A DNA stretch of 64,000 nt from Aeoliella straminimaris (GCF_024054565.1 NZ_JAMXLR010000011.1:21367-85366); one strand, 5' to 3'. Positions 35,178-45,540 are shown, counted from the first letter of the stretch. A program made the numbers and translations. The notes: generated from the sequence alone by a model not told the origin.

Positions 35178-36680
35178 ATGCCAAACGTTCTTCCTTCTCT
35201 CGATACGCTCGAAGCCTGGTTCATCACTGGAAGCCAGCATCTCTACGGCCCCGAGGCGCTCGCCAAGGTGGCCGAACATTCCCAGCAAGTCGCCACGGCC
35301 CTCGGCGAAGATCCGCAGGTTCCCGTCCGTGTGGTATTCAAGCCAGTGCTCACACGGCCCGAAGAAGTCCGCCAACTAATCGACGAGGCAAACGCCGCGC
35401 CGAATTGCATCGGCCTGATCGCCTGGATGCACACCTTCTCGCCGGCCAAGATGTGGATCGCTGGCCTGTCGAATCTGAACAAGCCGTTGCTGCACCTGCA
35501 TACTCAGTTCAATCGCGACCTGCCGTGGCAGACGATTGATATGGACTTCATGAACCTGAACCAGTCGGCCCACGGGGGGCGGGAGTTCGGCTTCATGTGC
35601 AGTCGACTACGCCTGCCGCGGAAGGTGGTTGTAGGCCACTGGGAAGACAGCCAGGTGCGGAGCGAGATTGGTGTCTGGACCCGGGCCGCCGCGGCGAACC
35701 ACGATATGAGATCCGCCCGGATTGCGCGGATCGGCGACAACATGCGGGAAGTAGCCGTGACGGAAGGAGACAAGGTTGCCGCACAGATGACCTTTGGATA
35801 CTCCGTAAATGGATACGGTTTGGGCGACGTTGTTGCCTTCATGGATGAGGTGAGCGATGCCGAAGTCGACAAGCTCTGCACCGAATACGACGAGTCGTAC
35901 GTCATGGCCGACTCGCTGAAACCCAGCGGCGGGCAGCGACAATCGCTCAAGGACGCTGCTCGCATCGAACTGGGGTTACGGGCGTTTCTCGAGTCGGAAG
36001 GCTTTGTCGGCTACACCGATACCTTCGAGAACTTGCATGGCATGAAGCAACTGCCAGGCATTGCCTCGCAGCGGTTGATGGCCGATGGCTATGGGTTTGG
36101 TGCCGAAGGCGACTGGAAAGGGGCCGCCCTGGTGCGGGCGTCGAAGGTCATGGCCGCGGGACTGCCCGGCGGCACCTCGTTTATGGAAGACTACACCTAT
36201 CACCTATCGCCCGACGGAGCGCAGGTGCTGGGGGCGCATATGCTGGAGATCTGTCCGACGATCGCTGCCGACCGCCCGAAGTGCGAGATCCATCCGTTGG
36301 GCATCGGCGGCAAGGAAGACCCCGTTCGGCTGGTGTTCGATGTGCCAGCCGGACCGGCGGTGAATGCCGCGGTCGTAGATATGGGAAACCGGTTCCGCAT
36401 GGTGTTGAACGAAGTAGATGTCGTCAGCCCGCCAGACCCCATGAGCAATTTGCCCGTGGCGCGCGCACTTTGGTCGCCCCAGCCCGACCTGAAAACAGCT
36501 GCCGCTGCATGGATCTACGCCGGTGGTTCGCACCACCCCGTGTTCAGCCAGGCCCTCAGCACGGAACACTATGAAGACCTTGCTGAAATGACGGGCATCG
36601 AACTGGTGGTTATCGACGCCGATACAAGGCTTCGCGATTTGAAGAATCAATTGCTGCTTGGAGACTTTCGGCAGGGCTGA
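35178..36680 (+). CDS. araA: L-arabinose isomerase AraA
   Basis: Isomerises L-arabinose to L-ribulose in the cytoplasm with a divalent metal. The 500-residue length is typical. Recognisable family segments include '[13 protein letters not shown]', '[27 protein letters not shown]', the substrate and metal region '[34 protein letters not shown]', and '[12 protein letters not shown]'. Directly downstream of araD. The kinase that should act between the two enzymes (AraB) is not in the window. Confidence 0.97.
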   Translation: MPNVLPSLDTLEAWFITGSQHLYGPEALAKVAEHSQQVATALGEDPQVPVRVVFKPVLTRPEEVRQLIDEANAAPNCIGLIAWMHTFSPAKMWIAGLSNLNKPLLHLHTQFNRDLPWQTIDMDFMNLNQSAHGGREFGFMCSRLRLPRKVVVGHWEDSQVRSEIGVWTRAAAANHDMRSARIARIGDNMREVAVTEGDKVAAQMTFGYSVNGYGLGDVVAFMDEVSDAEVDKLCTEYDESYVMADSLKPSGGQRQSLKDAARIELGLRAFLESEGFVGYTDTFENLHGMKQLPGIASQRLMADGYGFGAEGDWKGAALVRASKVMAAGLPGGTSFMEDYTYHLSPDGAQVLGAHMLEICPTIAADRPKCEIHPLGIGGKEDPVRLVFDVPAGPAVNAAVVDMGNRFRMVLNEVDVVSPPDPMSNLPVARALWSPQPDLKTAAAAWIYAGGSHHPVFSQALSTEHYEDLAEMTGIELVVIDADTRLRDLKNQLLLGDFRQG

Positions 36681-36739
36681 CCCGTCCCAAAGCTCCCCTT
36701 TTCCCGCTCCGTCACTCTATTCATCGGATACATAAACAG

Positions 36740-38509
36740 ATGGAAACTGTCGATTGGCTCGTTGTCGGAGGATATTTCGCACTTCTTGCTGGCTTGGCAT
36801 GGTGGGTAATTCGTCAAAGCAAGGATACCTCGGCTGATTATTTTTTGGCCGGACATAGCCTCGGCTGGTTTATTGTGGGAGCGTCGATCTTCGCTTCGAA
36901 CATCGGCTCGGAGCACCTCGTTGGTTTGGCCGGTTCTGGCGCCACCGATGGTGTGGCAATGGCCCATTATGAGCTTCACGCCTGGTGTCTGCTAATCTTG
37001 GCGTGGGTGCTGGTGCCATTCTACGCTCGCAGCCAGGTGTTCACGATGCCGCAGTTTCTCGAACGGCGGTTCTCGCCCGCATCACGCTACACGCTGAGCG
37101 TCATCTCGTTGGTGGCTTATATCGTGACCAAGATCGCCGTTGGCATCTTCGCCGGTGGCATCGTCTTTAGTGTGTTGCTTCCCGAACTCTCTTTTGCAGG
37201 GCTCAACAGTTTCTGGATCGGATCCATTCTGGTTCTCATTGTCACCGGCCTCTACACGGTGCTCGGTGGTTTTCGCGCCGTCGCCTACACGGAGACGCTG
37301 CAAACGATCATTTTAATCATCGGGTCGGCCCTGGTTACCTATTTTGGTTTAAAGTACATCGGCGGCTGGGGAGAACTTAAGGCGACCATCGGCTCGGAGA
37401 TGTTCAACCTATGGAAACCTCTTACGGCTGAGGGAGTACCGTTTGAATGGGCGCCAGTGGAGGAGGTGAATGAGAGCGGTGAGATGGTGCGTCAGGCGTG
37501 GTACTTCAATACCAACTACCCCTGGCTCGGCATGCTGTTTTGCGCTCCGATCATCGGCCTGTGGTACTGGTGTACCGACCAGTACATCGTGCAGCGTGCC
37601 TTGGGTGCCGAAAACGAGACCCAAGCCCGCCGCGGCAGTATCTTCGCCGCGCTGCTGAAGTTGTTGCCTGTCTTTATCTTCATTGTGCCTGGCATGATCT
37701 GTTTTGGGTTGATCATGAAATCTCAGTCCGGAGGACTGGAGGGCGTCGATTTTTCCGAGATGCTGCACGAAGACGGAACCATCAAAGAGTCGGGTAAAGC
37801 ATTTCCACTCATGGTCAAGAATGTGCTGCCCGCCGGTGTGCGTGGGTTAGTGGTTGCAGGTCTGCTATCAGCGCTGATGAGCTCGCTGGCCGGCGTGTTT
37901 AATGCCTGCAGTACGCTGTTCACGATCGATCTCTACAAGAAGTTTGCCCCCGAGGCCAGCGAGCGGCGGCTGGTACAGGTAGGACGGTGGGCCACGGTGT
38001 CTATGGTCTTGATTGGCATGGCATGGATCCCAGTGATCCAAGGTTCGAAAGGTCTGTACGATTACCTGCAAAGCGTGCAGGGATATCTTGCTCCCCCCAT
38101 CTTTGTCGTGTTCTTCCTCGGTATCGCCTGGAAGCGACTTAACGCGCAAGGGTGTCTTGCTGCCTTGTTGGTGGGTTTTGCTATGGGGATCTTTCGACTG
38201 GCCGTCGATACGCCGCCTAAGATCTATGAGAACTTTGCCTATACGGAAGGATCCTTCTTTTGGATCGTCAACAAGATTTACTTCCAGTACTTCAGCCTGC
38301 TTATCACAGTGGTCAGTGCGATTGTGATGATCGGCGTGAGCTATTTGACGCGCGAGCCCGACTATTCCCGATTCCAGGGTCTTACCTATGGCGTGGTTTC
38401 CGAAGAGGAGAAGCGTGTCACCCGTGAAAGCTGGGGCGGTGTCGATGTCGGCATGTCCGTCTTGGTGCTAGCGCTGATTCTGGGAGCCTACCTGTATTTT
38501 CAAGGTTGA
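36740..38509 (+). CDS. Sodium/solute symporter (SSS family), probably arabinose
   Basis: A 589-residue inner-membrane transporter of the SSS/SGLT type with about 14 hydrophobic segments. The N-terminal 'DYFLAGHSLGWFIVGASIFASNIGSEHLVGLAGSGA' region carries the sodium-site residues, and 'GLYTVLGGFRAVAYTETLQ' and 'GLVVAGLLSALMSSLAGVFNACSTLFTIDLYKK' are SGLT hallmarks. It is closer in layout to Vibrio vSGLT than to proline carriers. Its position between araA and a GH51 gene implies import of L-arabinose or a short arabino-oligosaccharide; the substrate is inferred from context. Confidence 0.92.
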   Translation: METVDWLVVGGYFALLAGLAWWVIRQSKDTSADYFLAGHSLGWFIVGASIFASNIGSEHLVGLAGSGATDGVAMAHYELHAWCLLILAWVLVPFYARSQVFTMPQFLERRFSPASRYTLSVISLVAYIVTKIAVGIFAGGIVFSVLLPELSFAGLNSFWIGSILVLIVTGLYTVLGGFRAVAYTETLQTIILIIGSALVTYFGLKYIGGWGELKATIGSEMFNLWKPLTAEGVPFEWAPVEEVNESGEMVRQAWYFNTNYPWLGMLFCAPIIGLWYWCTDQYIVQRALGAENETQARRGSIFAALLKLLPVFIFIVPGMICFGLIMKSQSGGLEGVDFSEMLHEDGTIKESGKAFPLMVKNVLPAGVRGLVVAGLLSALMSSLAGVFNACSTLFTIDLYKKFAPEASERRLVQVGRWATVSMVLIGMAWIPVIQGSKGLYDYLQSVQGYLAPPIFVVFFLGIAWKRLNAQGCLAALLVGFAMGIFRLAVDTPPKIYENFAYTEGSFFWIVNKIYFQYFSLLITVVSAIVMIGVSYLTREPDYSRFQGLTYGVVSEEEKRVTRESWGGVDVGMSVLVLALILGAYLYFQG

Positions 38510-38600
38510 TCACGGTGTCGCGATCATACGCGCAATTGGATCGAAATACGCGCACCTTTGCTTGTGAAGTTAGTTTCTACCCCCAATCGAGGCGAGAATT

Positions 38601-41057
38601 ATGGCACGCACCACACCTGCCAATGTGATCTGTTGCATCGCAGCTCTTTTTGCGATGGCCCTTGCGCCCAATGCGACGCGCGGCGCTGAGGTCAAGGTAA
38701 ACATCCACGTCGATCAACCCACCGTGAAACTGAGTCCGGTGCTTTACGGGTTGTTCTTCGAGGACATTAACTACGCCGCCGATGGAGGACTGTACGCCGA
38801 GTTGGTGCAGAACCGCTCGTTCGAGTACTACCCGGTGGAAGGCTGGGCGGGAAACAGCCGAAAGCTGCATCCGCTGTACGCTTGGCAAAAGGTCGAACGT
38901 GACGGCGGACAGGTGCAACTTGATGTGAGCAACGAGTCGCCGCTGAACGAAAACAATACCAAGTACGTCATCCTGAAGCTGGACGGAAACGGAGTTGCCG
39001 GAATCAAGAACTCTGGATTCGGCGGTATTGTCGTCGAGAAGGATGCGAAGTACGACTTCTCCGTCTACGCCCGACGATCTGAGGACAACGACAACCCGCT
39101 GAAGGTGTCGCTGCAAACCAAGGATGGCAAAGTGTTGGCCTCGGGCAGCGTGCCGAGCACGACCAGCGAGTGGGCCACCTACGACCTGACGTTGACCGCT
39201 ACAGACAGCGCCGACGATGCCGAGTTGGTACTCACAACGGGTGGCGGTGGTGAGTTGATGCTCGACATGGTCTCGCTGTTTCCGCAAGATACCTTCAAAG
39301 GCCACAAGAATGGGTTGCGGAAGGACCTGGCACAGGCACTGGCCGACCTGAAACCTGGCTTCCTGCGCTTTCCAGGTGGCTGTATCGCTCACGGGCACAG
39401 CCTGGAGAATACCTACCGCTGGAAGGACACGGTCGGCGACGTTTCCGAGCGTAAGCCGAACTGGAACTTGTGGGGGTATCACCAGACTTATGGCCTGGGC
39501 TATTTCGAATACATGCAGTTGTGCGAAGACATCGGCGCCGAACCACTGCCGGTAGTGCCGGTGGGCGTCAGTTGTGGCTTCCGACAACCGTTCCAGGTGG
39601 TACCAATGGAAGATCTGCAGGCGTGGATCGACGATGCCCTGGACCTGATCGAATTCGCCAACGGTTCGCCCGATACCAAGTGGGGTGGACTGCGGGCCAA
39701 GATGGGGCACCCGGAGCCGTTTGATCTGAAGTACGTCTGCTTGGGCAACGAAGAACACGACACGCCCGAGTGTCGTGAACGGTTCCCCTACTTCGTCGAA
39801 GCGATTCGCGAGCGTTACCCTGACATCAAGATCGTTGGGACTTCGGGGCTCGGCCCCGAGATTCCGCTGTTCGATCTGATGACCAAGACCGACGTCTACA
39901 GCACGGACGAGCACTACTACATGCCACCGAAGTGGTACCTGGACAACATTCACCGTTTCGACAACTTCGATCGAAGTAAGCCCAAAGTGTTCGTTGGTGA
40001 GTACGCGTCCGAAGGCAATACGCAGTTCAACGCCGTGGCCGAGGCGGCCTACTTGACCGGCGTGGAACGCAACGCCGATATCGTTGACATGACGTGCTAT
40101 GCTCCGTTGTTTGCCAAGTATGGCTCGACGCAGTGGACCAAAGCCGACTTGATCTGGTTCGACAACAAGTCGCTGGTCAAAACGCCCAACTACTACGTGC
40201 AGCAGTTATTCAGCACCAGCAAAGGCGACGTGTATCTCGATAATTCGGTCGAGATGACCAATCGGGCAAGTTCCGAGCAGAAGTACGCGGGGCAGGTGGG
40301 CATTGGTACCTGGCGCACCGGTATTGAAGTGGAGTCGGCCACGCTGAATGGCAAGCCGCTGGACTTCGAGGACTGGAAAGTGCTTGATGGCGACTTCCGC
40401 AATACGGAAGACGGCAACTACGCTCAACTCGACCGCAATCTGGAAGCTGCGGTTAGCGTGGCTCCCCAAAGCACCGATGGTGAGAAAGCGGTGTACGAAG
40501 TTCGTGCCCGCAAGACCGGCGGAAGCGAAGGCTTTCTGCTGGTGTTTGGTTATGAGAACGAGGATAGCTACTACTGGTGGAACGTTGGCGGCTGGCGGAA
40601 CACCGAGCATGCAATCCAACGACCTGCCGGGGGTGCTTCGCAGGACCGTTTGGCCTCCGCCCGAGGCCGAATCGAAACGGGCCGCTGGTATGACCTGCGG
40701 GTGGAGTTAGAACCAGGCCGCATTCGCTGCTATATCGATGGCAAGTTGATTCACGACTACCAACCGCTGATACCCGAGGTGCAGGTGTCGCCGACATTGG
40801 ATCAATCCAGCGGCGAGCTGTTCGTCAAGCTGGTGAATCCAGCGTCGACACCGGTTTCGGCCACCGTCGCACTCGACGGTGCCGGGGAACTCAATCCCCA
40901 AGCAACCTTGATCACGCTTGCTGCCCCGGCGGATGCCACCAACTCGCCTGGGAGGTTGATGGTGAAGCCCCAGCAGCAGGAGCTTGCAGCCGAGAACACC
41001 ATGACCTTTGAGCTACCGCCGACCTCGGTCGAGGTCTTGCGTTTGCAGTTGAAGTAG
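38601..41057 (+). CDS. Secreted GH51 alpha-L-arabinofuranosidase with inserted lectin-like domain
   Basis: An 818-residue exported GH51 enzyme. Signal peptide about 1-28. The catalytic region (about 35-560) opens with YGLFFEDINYAADGGLYAEL and carries acid/base Glu384 (CLGNEE) and nucleophile Glu467 (FVGEYA). A carbohydrate-binding-like insertion lies at about 75-225. Residues about 575-720 form a concanavalin/LamG-like beta-sandwich ('FEDWKVLDGDF' to 'RIRCYIDGKLIHDY') placed between the catalytic barrel and the final C-terminal beta domain (about 730-818). It is closely similar to the GH51 part of the 1245-residue enzyme upstream. It is the last gene of the arabinose set and is followed by a strong terminator. 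Confidence 0.92.
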   Translation: MARTTPANVICCIAALFAMALAPNATRGAEVKVNIHVDQPTVKLSPVLYGLFFEDINYAADGGLYAELVQNRSFEYYPVEGWAGNSRKLHPLYAWQKVERDGGQVQLDVSNESPLNENNTKYVILKLDGNGVAGIKNSGFGGIVVEKDAKYDFSVYARRSEDNDNPLKVSLQTKDGKVLASGSVPSTTSEWATYDLTLTATDSADDAELVLTTGGGGELMLDMVSLFPQDTFKGHKNGLRKDLAQALADLKPGFLRFPGGCIAHGHSLENTYRWKDTVGDVSERKPNWNLWGYHQTYGLGYFEYMQLCEDIGAEPLPVVPVGVSCGFRQPFQVVPMEDLQAWIDDALDLIEFANGSPDTKWGGLRAKMGHPEPFDLKYVCLGNEEHDTPECRERFPYFVEAIRERYPDIKIVGTSGLGPEIPLFDLMTKTDVYSTDEHYYMPPKWYLDNIHRFDNFDRSKPKVFVGEYASEGNTQFNAVAEAAYLTGVERNADIVDMTCYAPLFAKYGSTQWTKADLIWFDNKSLVKTPNYYVQQLFSTSKGDVYLDNSVEMTNRASSEQKYAGQVGIGTWRTGIEVESATLNGKPLDFEDWKVLDGDFRNTEDGNYAQLDRNLEAAVSVAPQSTDGEKAVYEVRARKTGGSEGFLLVFGYENEDSYYWWNVGGWRNTEHAIQRPAGGASQDRLASARGRIETGRWYDLRVELEPGRIRCYIDGKLIHDYQPLIPEVQVSPTLDQSSGELFVKLVNPASTPVSATVALDGAGELNPQATLITLAAPADATNSPGRLMVKPQQQELAAENTMTFELPPTSVEVLRLQLK

Positions 41058-41086
41058 ACGCGTTTTCTGGCGCTCTGCCATAGAAA

Positions 41087-41119
41087 AGACGCCCAGTGGA
41101 TTGCTTCCACTGGGCGTCT
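41087..41119. terminator. Strong bidirectional terminator
   Basis: AGACGCCCAGTGGA and TCCACTGGGCGTCT make a perfect 14-bp stem with a 5-nt loop between convergent genes (GH51 rightward, fused PEP-CTERM gene leftward). On the minus strand the stem is followed by TTTTC, giving a classical terminator for leftward transcription. Confidence 0.88.
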
Positions 41120-41230
41120 CATAGCAGGAACGTTCCCTAGTGTTATTCCAGACTGCCCTGCTGGAACGCCACTACTGGAAAGGACCTTGCCTCTTCATTT
41201 TGTCTGCTGGAAGGAGCCAGCTGGAACGGG

Positions 41231-44200
41231 CTACGACTTGCGTTGCGAGCGTCCCATGCAGCATGCTGCAGCCACCGCGGCCAAGCCCATCCAGATGGCT
41301 GCGGGCTCGGGTACGGCCGAGATGCCGGCGGCTGCCGGCGGAGCCGACGAGCCAAAGTTGTCCTTCCAGATGGCATAGTCGCTGGCATCGACGATTGCCG
41401 GAGTGGGGTCATTCGGCAGTCCAGCGGTCGACCCAAGATTGTTGCGCCACACCGTGTAGTCGGCCAGGTCGACCATGCCATCGTCGTTGAAGTCGCCCAA
41501 CAGAATGTCTGGAAACTCTCCCGTGTATACGACGCGGGCGTCGAAGTAGCGACCGTCCGCGTCGGTCCAGGTGAAGGTCAGGTCTTCGACGCCGAACAGT
41601 TCGTTGAGACCTGTACCCAACGACAGGCCGGTTTCGCCGACAGAGATCGTGCTGTTGGTGTTGAAGTTGACGAAGTCGCCATCGATCAGGCGGTTTTCAT
41701 TGGAACCACCGCCTATCGACCAGTTCGAGAATCCGGCTTCGTCTCCCAGGCCATCGAAGCCTTCGACATCAAGCGCCCCGGAGGGACTATTGATCTCATA
41801 GGAGGTCATGTCGATTGGAATGGCGCCGCTTAGGTTGTTCATCAACGTCAATTCGCCAGTGGCGCGATCGACTTCGAGTACCAGGTCCGTGGGACCATCC
41901 AGAAAACGGAACTCGTGGCCGCCGGGACGATTTACCGCCGATACAGTGGCTGATAGCTCCGAAAGCGTCATCCCGATGGCAACGTACTGACCGCTATGTT
42001 CCCCACCCAGCGTGTACGGGTAGAGCGTGCTCGTGACCAGGCGATTGTCCGTGGGCGAGATATTGACGGTAGCTTCGGGTTCTCCGGCAGGAATCTCGCT
42101 GTTAGTTTCACCGAACGGAGTATCAGAGAACCAGAAGTCGAATTTGCCGACACGGTCAGCACCATAGTTGGCCCCCGAACGTTGGGCGTACACAAACCAG
42201 TCGGTGGTGATCGACGAACCATAGTCCAGGAACACATAGACCGGCGCCGACAGTGGATCGGCCTGATCAATCAAGCTGCGGAAGTCGTACAGGTCCTGGG
42301 TAATCTCGTCGTAGTTGGTGTTGAACAACTCGTTGTTGATGTTCAGCAGGTCGAGGGCAGTGTCGTCGAACAGCGCCAGGGCGGCGGTTTGATCCGATTC
42401 GGCCGCTTGGCCTTCCGGTTCGGTGATCGTTACCGGTTGATTGGGCGCGACGATGGAGAACGTCTGAGCTTCAGTCACGTTCGCTGAGCCAGCGATGGCG
42501 AACACAGCCAGTAGCGCAGCCACCGCACCGCGGCGAGCGCGCCGCACGACGATACCGGCTACTGCACCCAGAGACAACAACACGACGGTCGAAGGTTCTG
42601 GAACCTGGGTTCCAAACAACGCCCCCGCGCCGCCAGCGAATTCGACGAACAGGTTGTAGTCGGTGATGTCGCTGTCGAAGTCGCCGTCCAGGTCGCCACC
42701 GAGATAGCGAGTCACTTCCGAGTCGACTCCACGTTCAAACTGCGAACCGTAGACCTCCATGAACATTTCAAAGTCCTCGATGTCCACCGAGCCATTACCC
42801 GAGTAATCGCCAATCGGCACTTCCGCTCCATCGTAGTCGACACGCTGTGAGATGATCGTAGTGCCATCGGCGGCGTACAGGTTGAAGGTCAGATCCTCAA
42901 AGGCCGTGGGGATGATGGGCAAGATAGTGCCCAGGCTGAGGGGCGTTCCCGGAGTGATCTCCAGGCCGTCGCCGGTTCCACCCTCGATGAGGCTTTCGGC
43001 GAGCATGCCAGGTTCGGCAGCCGTCTCGGCCCAGGTGTCGTTGGTATCGGCGCCCGTCGAAGCAATCGAAGTCCAGTTGTCCGCAGCCAGCACGCCGAAC
43101 GTTTCCGACGTAATCTCGTAGCTACCGAAAGAGAGCGCGGTAGAGGTCTCGATTGCGACTTCGCCCGTCTGACGGTTGATCTTCAGAACGGCGGGGTCGG
43201 TTGTATTCAGCGTCAGGCCAGCGATTTGCATCGAATTAGCGTTGGCGCTGTCTTTCAGTGTGGGGAAGACGATCTTGTACGAAGAGTAGGCGGTGTTGTT
43301 GTTGATGTCGATCGTATCGCTGTAAGCGCCACGAGCATCGCCCAGCGACAGGTCGCCGGCATCGAGTTGAGTCCACGACTCGTCCGTGCCCTGAGTGTGG
43401 CCAATGCTCTGGATGGGATCGTTCGTGCCATAGATGACATAGCTGGCGGGATCACGTGCCGGAGCATCGTTCGCGGTCTGAATGCGGAAGTTGGTCACGA
43501 CTTGAGGGCCGCTGGCGGGAGTGACAATGACGCCGGAGTTTTCCTTGCCGAAGTTCAGGTACTTGGTGCCGGACGCGGAATCAAGAAGTTGGTTGGGGTT
43601 TTCGCCAGCCGGTGTTGCACCTCCGGATCGTCGGTTCGCGATGGCGCGAATATCGGTAGCACCTGTCAGGATGTCGGTGCTGGTACCCGCCGCGTCCACA
43701 AAGAACTCGACTTCATCGACTTGCATTACCCAGCCGAACTGCCCTCTAAGAGAGGGGAATTCCATCTTGTAGTGGCGGTAGGAAGTGTTGTTTTCGATGG
43801 GAATAATGGGCCCAGCGGTGTTGATGGTTGCGGGGAGCCCGTACTCTCCGTCGAGGGCGAAAGAATCGATCAAAACCCAGTTCTCGTCCATACCGGTACT
43901 GTTATCGGCACTGGAGAGCGTCGCCTCGTTTGTACCGAATAGGTGAAAATAGCTGGGAGTGCGCGACGCAAAGTCATTGGCGGTCGTGATGCGGAAACTG
44001 CGAACCGTTGTCGAGGTGGTGGCCGGCGAGACGATGAATCCCGATCCATGCCCCGCACCATTCAGGTATTTGGTTCCTAGCGTGTCGTCGATGGCCTGCG
44101 CCGGCGATTCTGCTTCAGGGTAGGTGGAGCCGAATCCATCAGTCCAAGGATCAGAATCGATGGGAATGATGAAGTCGCCAGGCGCCAGAATGTTGATGGC

Positions 44201-44266
44201 GGAGCAGTGCGTACCGAATGACGCTAAGGCTAGCACGAAGGTTGCAAGACAGAGTTGACGTTTCAC
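41231..44266 (-). CDS. Tandem-fused PEP-CTERM surface protein
   Basis: A 1011-residue extracellular protein that reads as two exported proteins joined in frame. Part 1 (1-580): signal peptide, two related F5/8C (discoidin)-like domains (about 25-190 and 200-355, each with a D...GTKYLN block), a 'LKINRQTGEVAIETS' module, two dockerin-like loops (about 486-543), then a complete PEP-CTERM domain (VPEP at 555-558, hydrophobic segment, RRARR at 575-579). Part 2 (581-1011) begins with a signal-peptide-like stretch (AVAALLAVFAIAGSA ... TEAQ), then a 'LEVDRATGELTLMNN' module, dockerin-like GDFNDDG..DLADYTVW (about 924-971) and a second PEP-CTERM (VPEP at 985-988). The gene starts at GTG 44266. An in-frame GTG at the junction might start part 2 alone, but has no good ribosome binding site. 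Confidence 0.88.
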   Translation of the reverse strand: MKRQLCLATFVLALASFGTHCSAINILAPGDFIIPIDSDPWTDGFGSTYPEAESPAQAIDDTLGTKYLNGAGHGSGFIVSPATTSTTVRSFRITTANDFASRTPSYFHLFGTNEATLSSADNSTGMDENWVLIDSFALDGEYGLPATINTAGPIIPIENNTSYRHYKMEFPSLRGQFGWVMQVDEVEFFVDAAGTSTDILTGATDIRAIANRRSGGATPAGENPNQLLDSASGTKYLNFGKENSGVIVTPASGPQVVTNFRIQTANDAPARDPASYVIYGTNDPIQSIGHTQGTDESWTQLDAGDLSLGDARGAYSDTIDINNNTAYSSYKIVFPTLKDSANANSMQIAGLTLNTTDPAVLKINRQTGEVAIETSTALSFGSYEITSETFGVLAADNWTSIASTGADTNDTWAETAAEPGMLAESLIEGGTGDGLEITPGTPLSLGTILPIIPTAFEDLTFNLYAADGTTIISQRVDYDGAEVPIGDYSGNGSVDIEDFEMFMEVYGSQFERGVDSEVTRYLGGDLDGDFDSDITDYNLFVEFAGGAGALFGTQVPEPSTVVLLSLGAVAGIVVRRARRGAVAALLAVFAIAGSANVTEAQTFSIVAPNQPVTITEPEGQAAESDQTAALALFDDTALDLLNINNELFNTNYDEITQDLYDFRSLIDQADPLSAPVYVFLDYGSSITTDWFVYAQRSGANYGADRVGKFDFWFSDTPFGETNSEIPAGEPEATVNISPTDNRLVTSTLYPYTLGGEHSGQYVAIGMTLSELSATVSAVNRPGGHEFRFLDGPTDLVLEVDRATGELTLMNNLSGAIPIDMTSYEINSPSGALDVEGFDGLGDEAGFSNWSIGGGSNENRLIDGDFVNFNTNSTISVGETGLSLGTGLNELFGVEDLTFTWTDADGRYFDARVVYTGEFPDILLGDFNDDGMVDLADYTVWRNNLGSTAGLPNDPTPAIVDASDYAIWKDNFGSSAPPAAAGISAVPEPAAIWMGLAAVAAACCMGRSQRKS

Positions 44267-44409
44267 AGGAGGATCCCTTCTTGATGGTAGGGCGAGCCCG
44301 CTGATCGGGCCGCAGGGGCAGCGATCAAAGAAGCATGGAATGATTCAGGTAAGGTCGATTCTGGCGGTAGCTGGTTGGCGTTCTGGTTCGCCTGCAAGAG
44401 CCCGCGGTC

Positions 44410-45540
44410 TTAGCGGACATACTGCTTAATAGAGCCGCCATCGCCACGATCGCCCATCTGGCGATACGTCTCGGGGTCGACGTCGTAGTTGATCAGCGTG
44501 ACCGAGCCGTCACACATGGAGAAAATACAGCCGGCCGTATGAGCACTTCCAAACAGCTCGGCAGGCAAGATGTGTGAAAACTGACCGTCGATGGAGCCCT
44601 TCGTCAAGCTCGTGAGATCGTCGGTGTCCTGTTGTGGTACGTGCGTACCAGGCCCAAGACCGTTGTAGTACGTGCTGCGGGCGACGTCGTCCTGGAAGCC
44701 GACGTAGGGTCCCCAGTCGTCGCCACGCCAGTAGGCACGCTCGGCATAGACCTGAGTAAAGACGAACTTCTCACCCAAGGCAATGGTGTTGGTCAGGCCA
44801 TCGGTGATCTGCCGCAGCTTCACGGCTGTGCCGCAGAACGAGACACCGTTGTACTCACTGGCTCTGGGAGGAAAGTCCGAGGACCACGTGGCTTTGTCGT
44901 AATTGTTTGGTGCGATCTGGAGGCACTTCGAGTCAAACCCTGTCTTGTCGTCCAGGCCAGACATGTCGCCAATGTTGATGGCGTAGTCGCTCTTAACCGC
45001 AGCAGTCATCTCGTAGGGCTTTGCGACGCCCGTACCATCGCCGGAGTATGCAGTGAGGGGAGCGGGAGCCGACCGTTGGTACAATTCGGCAGTGCGCCGC
45101 GATGGGCAGTTGAACGCCTTGACGGGCGTGGTATCACGAACCTTCAAAGCTTCGAGGCGAGCCGTGCCGGTCATGCCCGATCCCATGTCGTAGATCGCCT
45201 GTTGCTCCATGTAAGGCAGGATGCTGTACATCCAGCAGCCGGGCTGGTTCTTGCCGTGTCCGCGATCCGGATCGCCTGTGAAGTGACCTTTCCATCCCGA
45301 GGAGGGTAGCGTGCCATGCGCCGACTCATGGTTGACCATGGCCAGCGTCATCTGCTTGAGATTGTTGGTGCATTGAATACGGCGGGCCGATTCGCGGGCT
45401 GCTTGCACTGCGGGTAGCAGTAGACCAACCAGGATTCCAATGATGGCGATGACCACCAGCAACTCTACGAGGGTGAAGCCATAGCGGGGCGTCTTGTGGG
45501 GGCTGCTAGGCTTCGGCATTTCTGCTCGGCAACGAGGCAT
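44410..45540 (-). CDS. DUF1559 pseudopilin-like surface protein
   Basis: A 376-residue DUF1559 protein. The prepilin-type leader [20 protein letters not shown] lies at about residues 20-40 after a basic N-terminus, followed by LLPAVQAARESARRIQCTNNLKQ. The C-terminal 'GSAHTAGCIFSMCDGSVTLINYDVD' block is the family H-x-G-G/C...DGSV motif. The start at 45540 has GGAG 12 nt upstream; ATG 45519 is an alternative. It is 143 bp upstream of the fused PEP-CTERM gene on the same strand, a pairing common in planctomycetes (known pattern), which may reflect joint surface assembly. Confidence 0.92.
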   Translation of the reverse strand: MPRCRAEMPKPSSPHKTPRYGFTLVELLVVIAIIGILVGLLLPAVQAARESARRIQCTNNLKQMTLAMVNHESAHGTLPSSGWKGHFTGDPDRGHGKNQPGCWMYSILPYMEQQAIYDMGSGMTGTARLEALKVRDTTPVKAFNCPSRRTAELYQRSAPAPLTAYSGDGTGVAKPYEMTAAVKSDYAINIGDMSGLDDKTGFDSKCLQIAPNNYDKATWSSDFPPRASEYNGVSFCGTAVKLRQITDGLTNTIALGEKFVFTQVYAERAYWRGDDWGPYVGFQDDVARSTYYNGLGPGTHVPQQDTDDLTSLTKGSIDGQFSHILPAELFGSAHTAGCIFSMCDGSVTLINYDVDPETYRQMGDRGDGGSIKQYVR

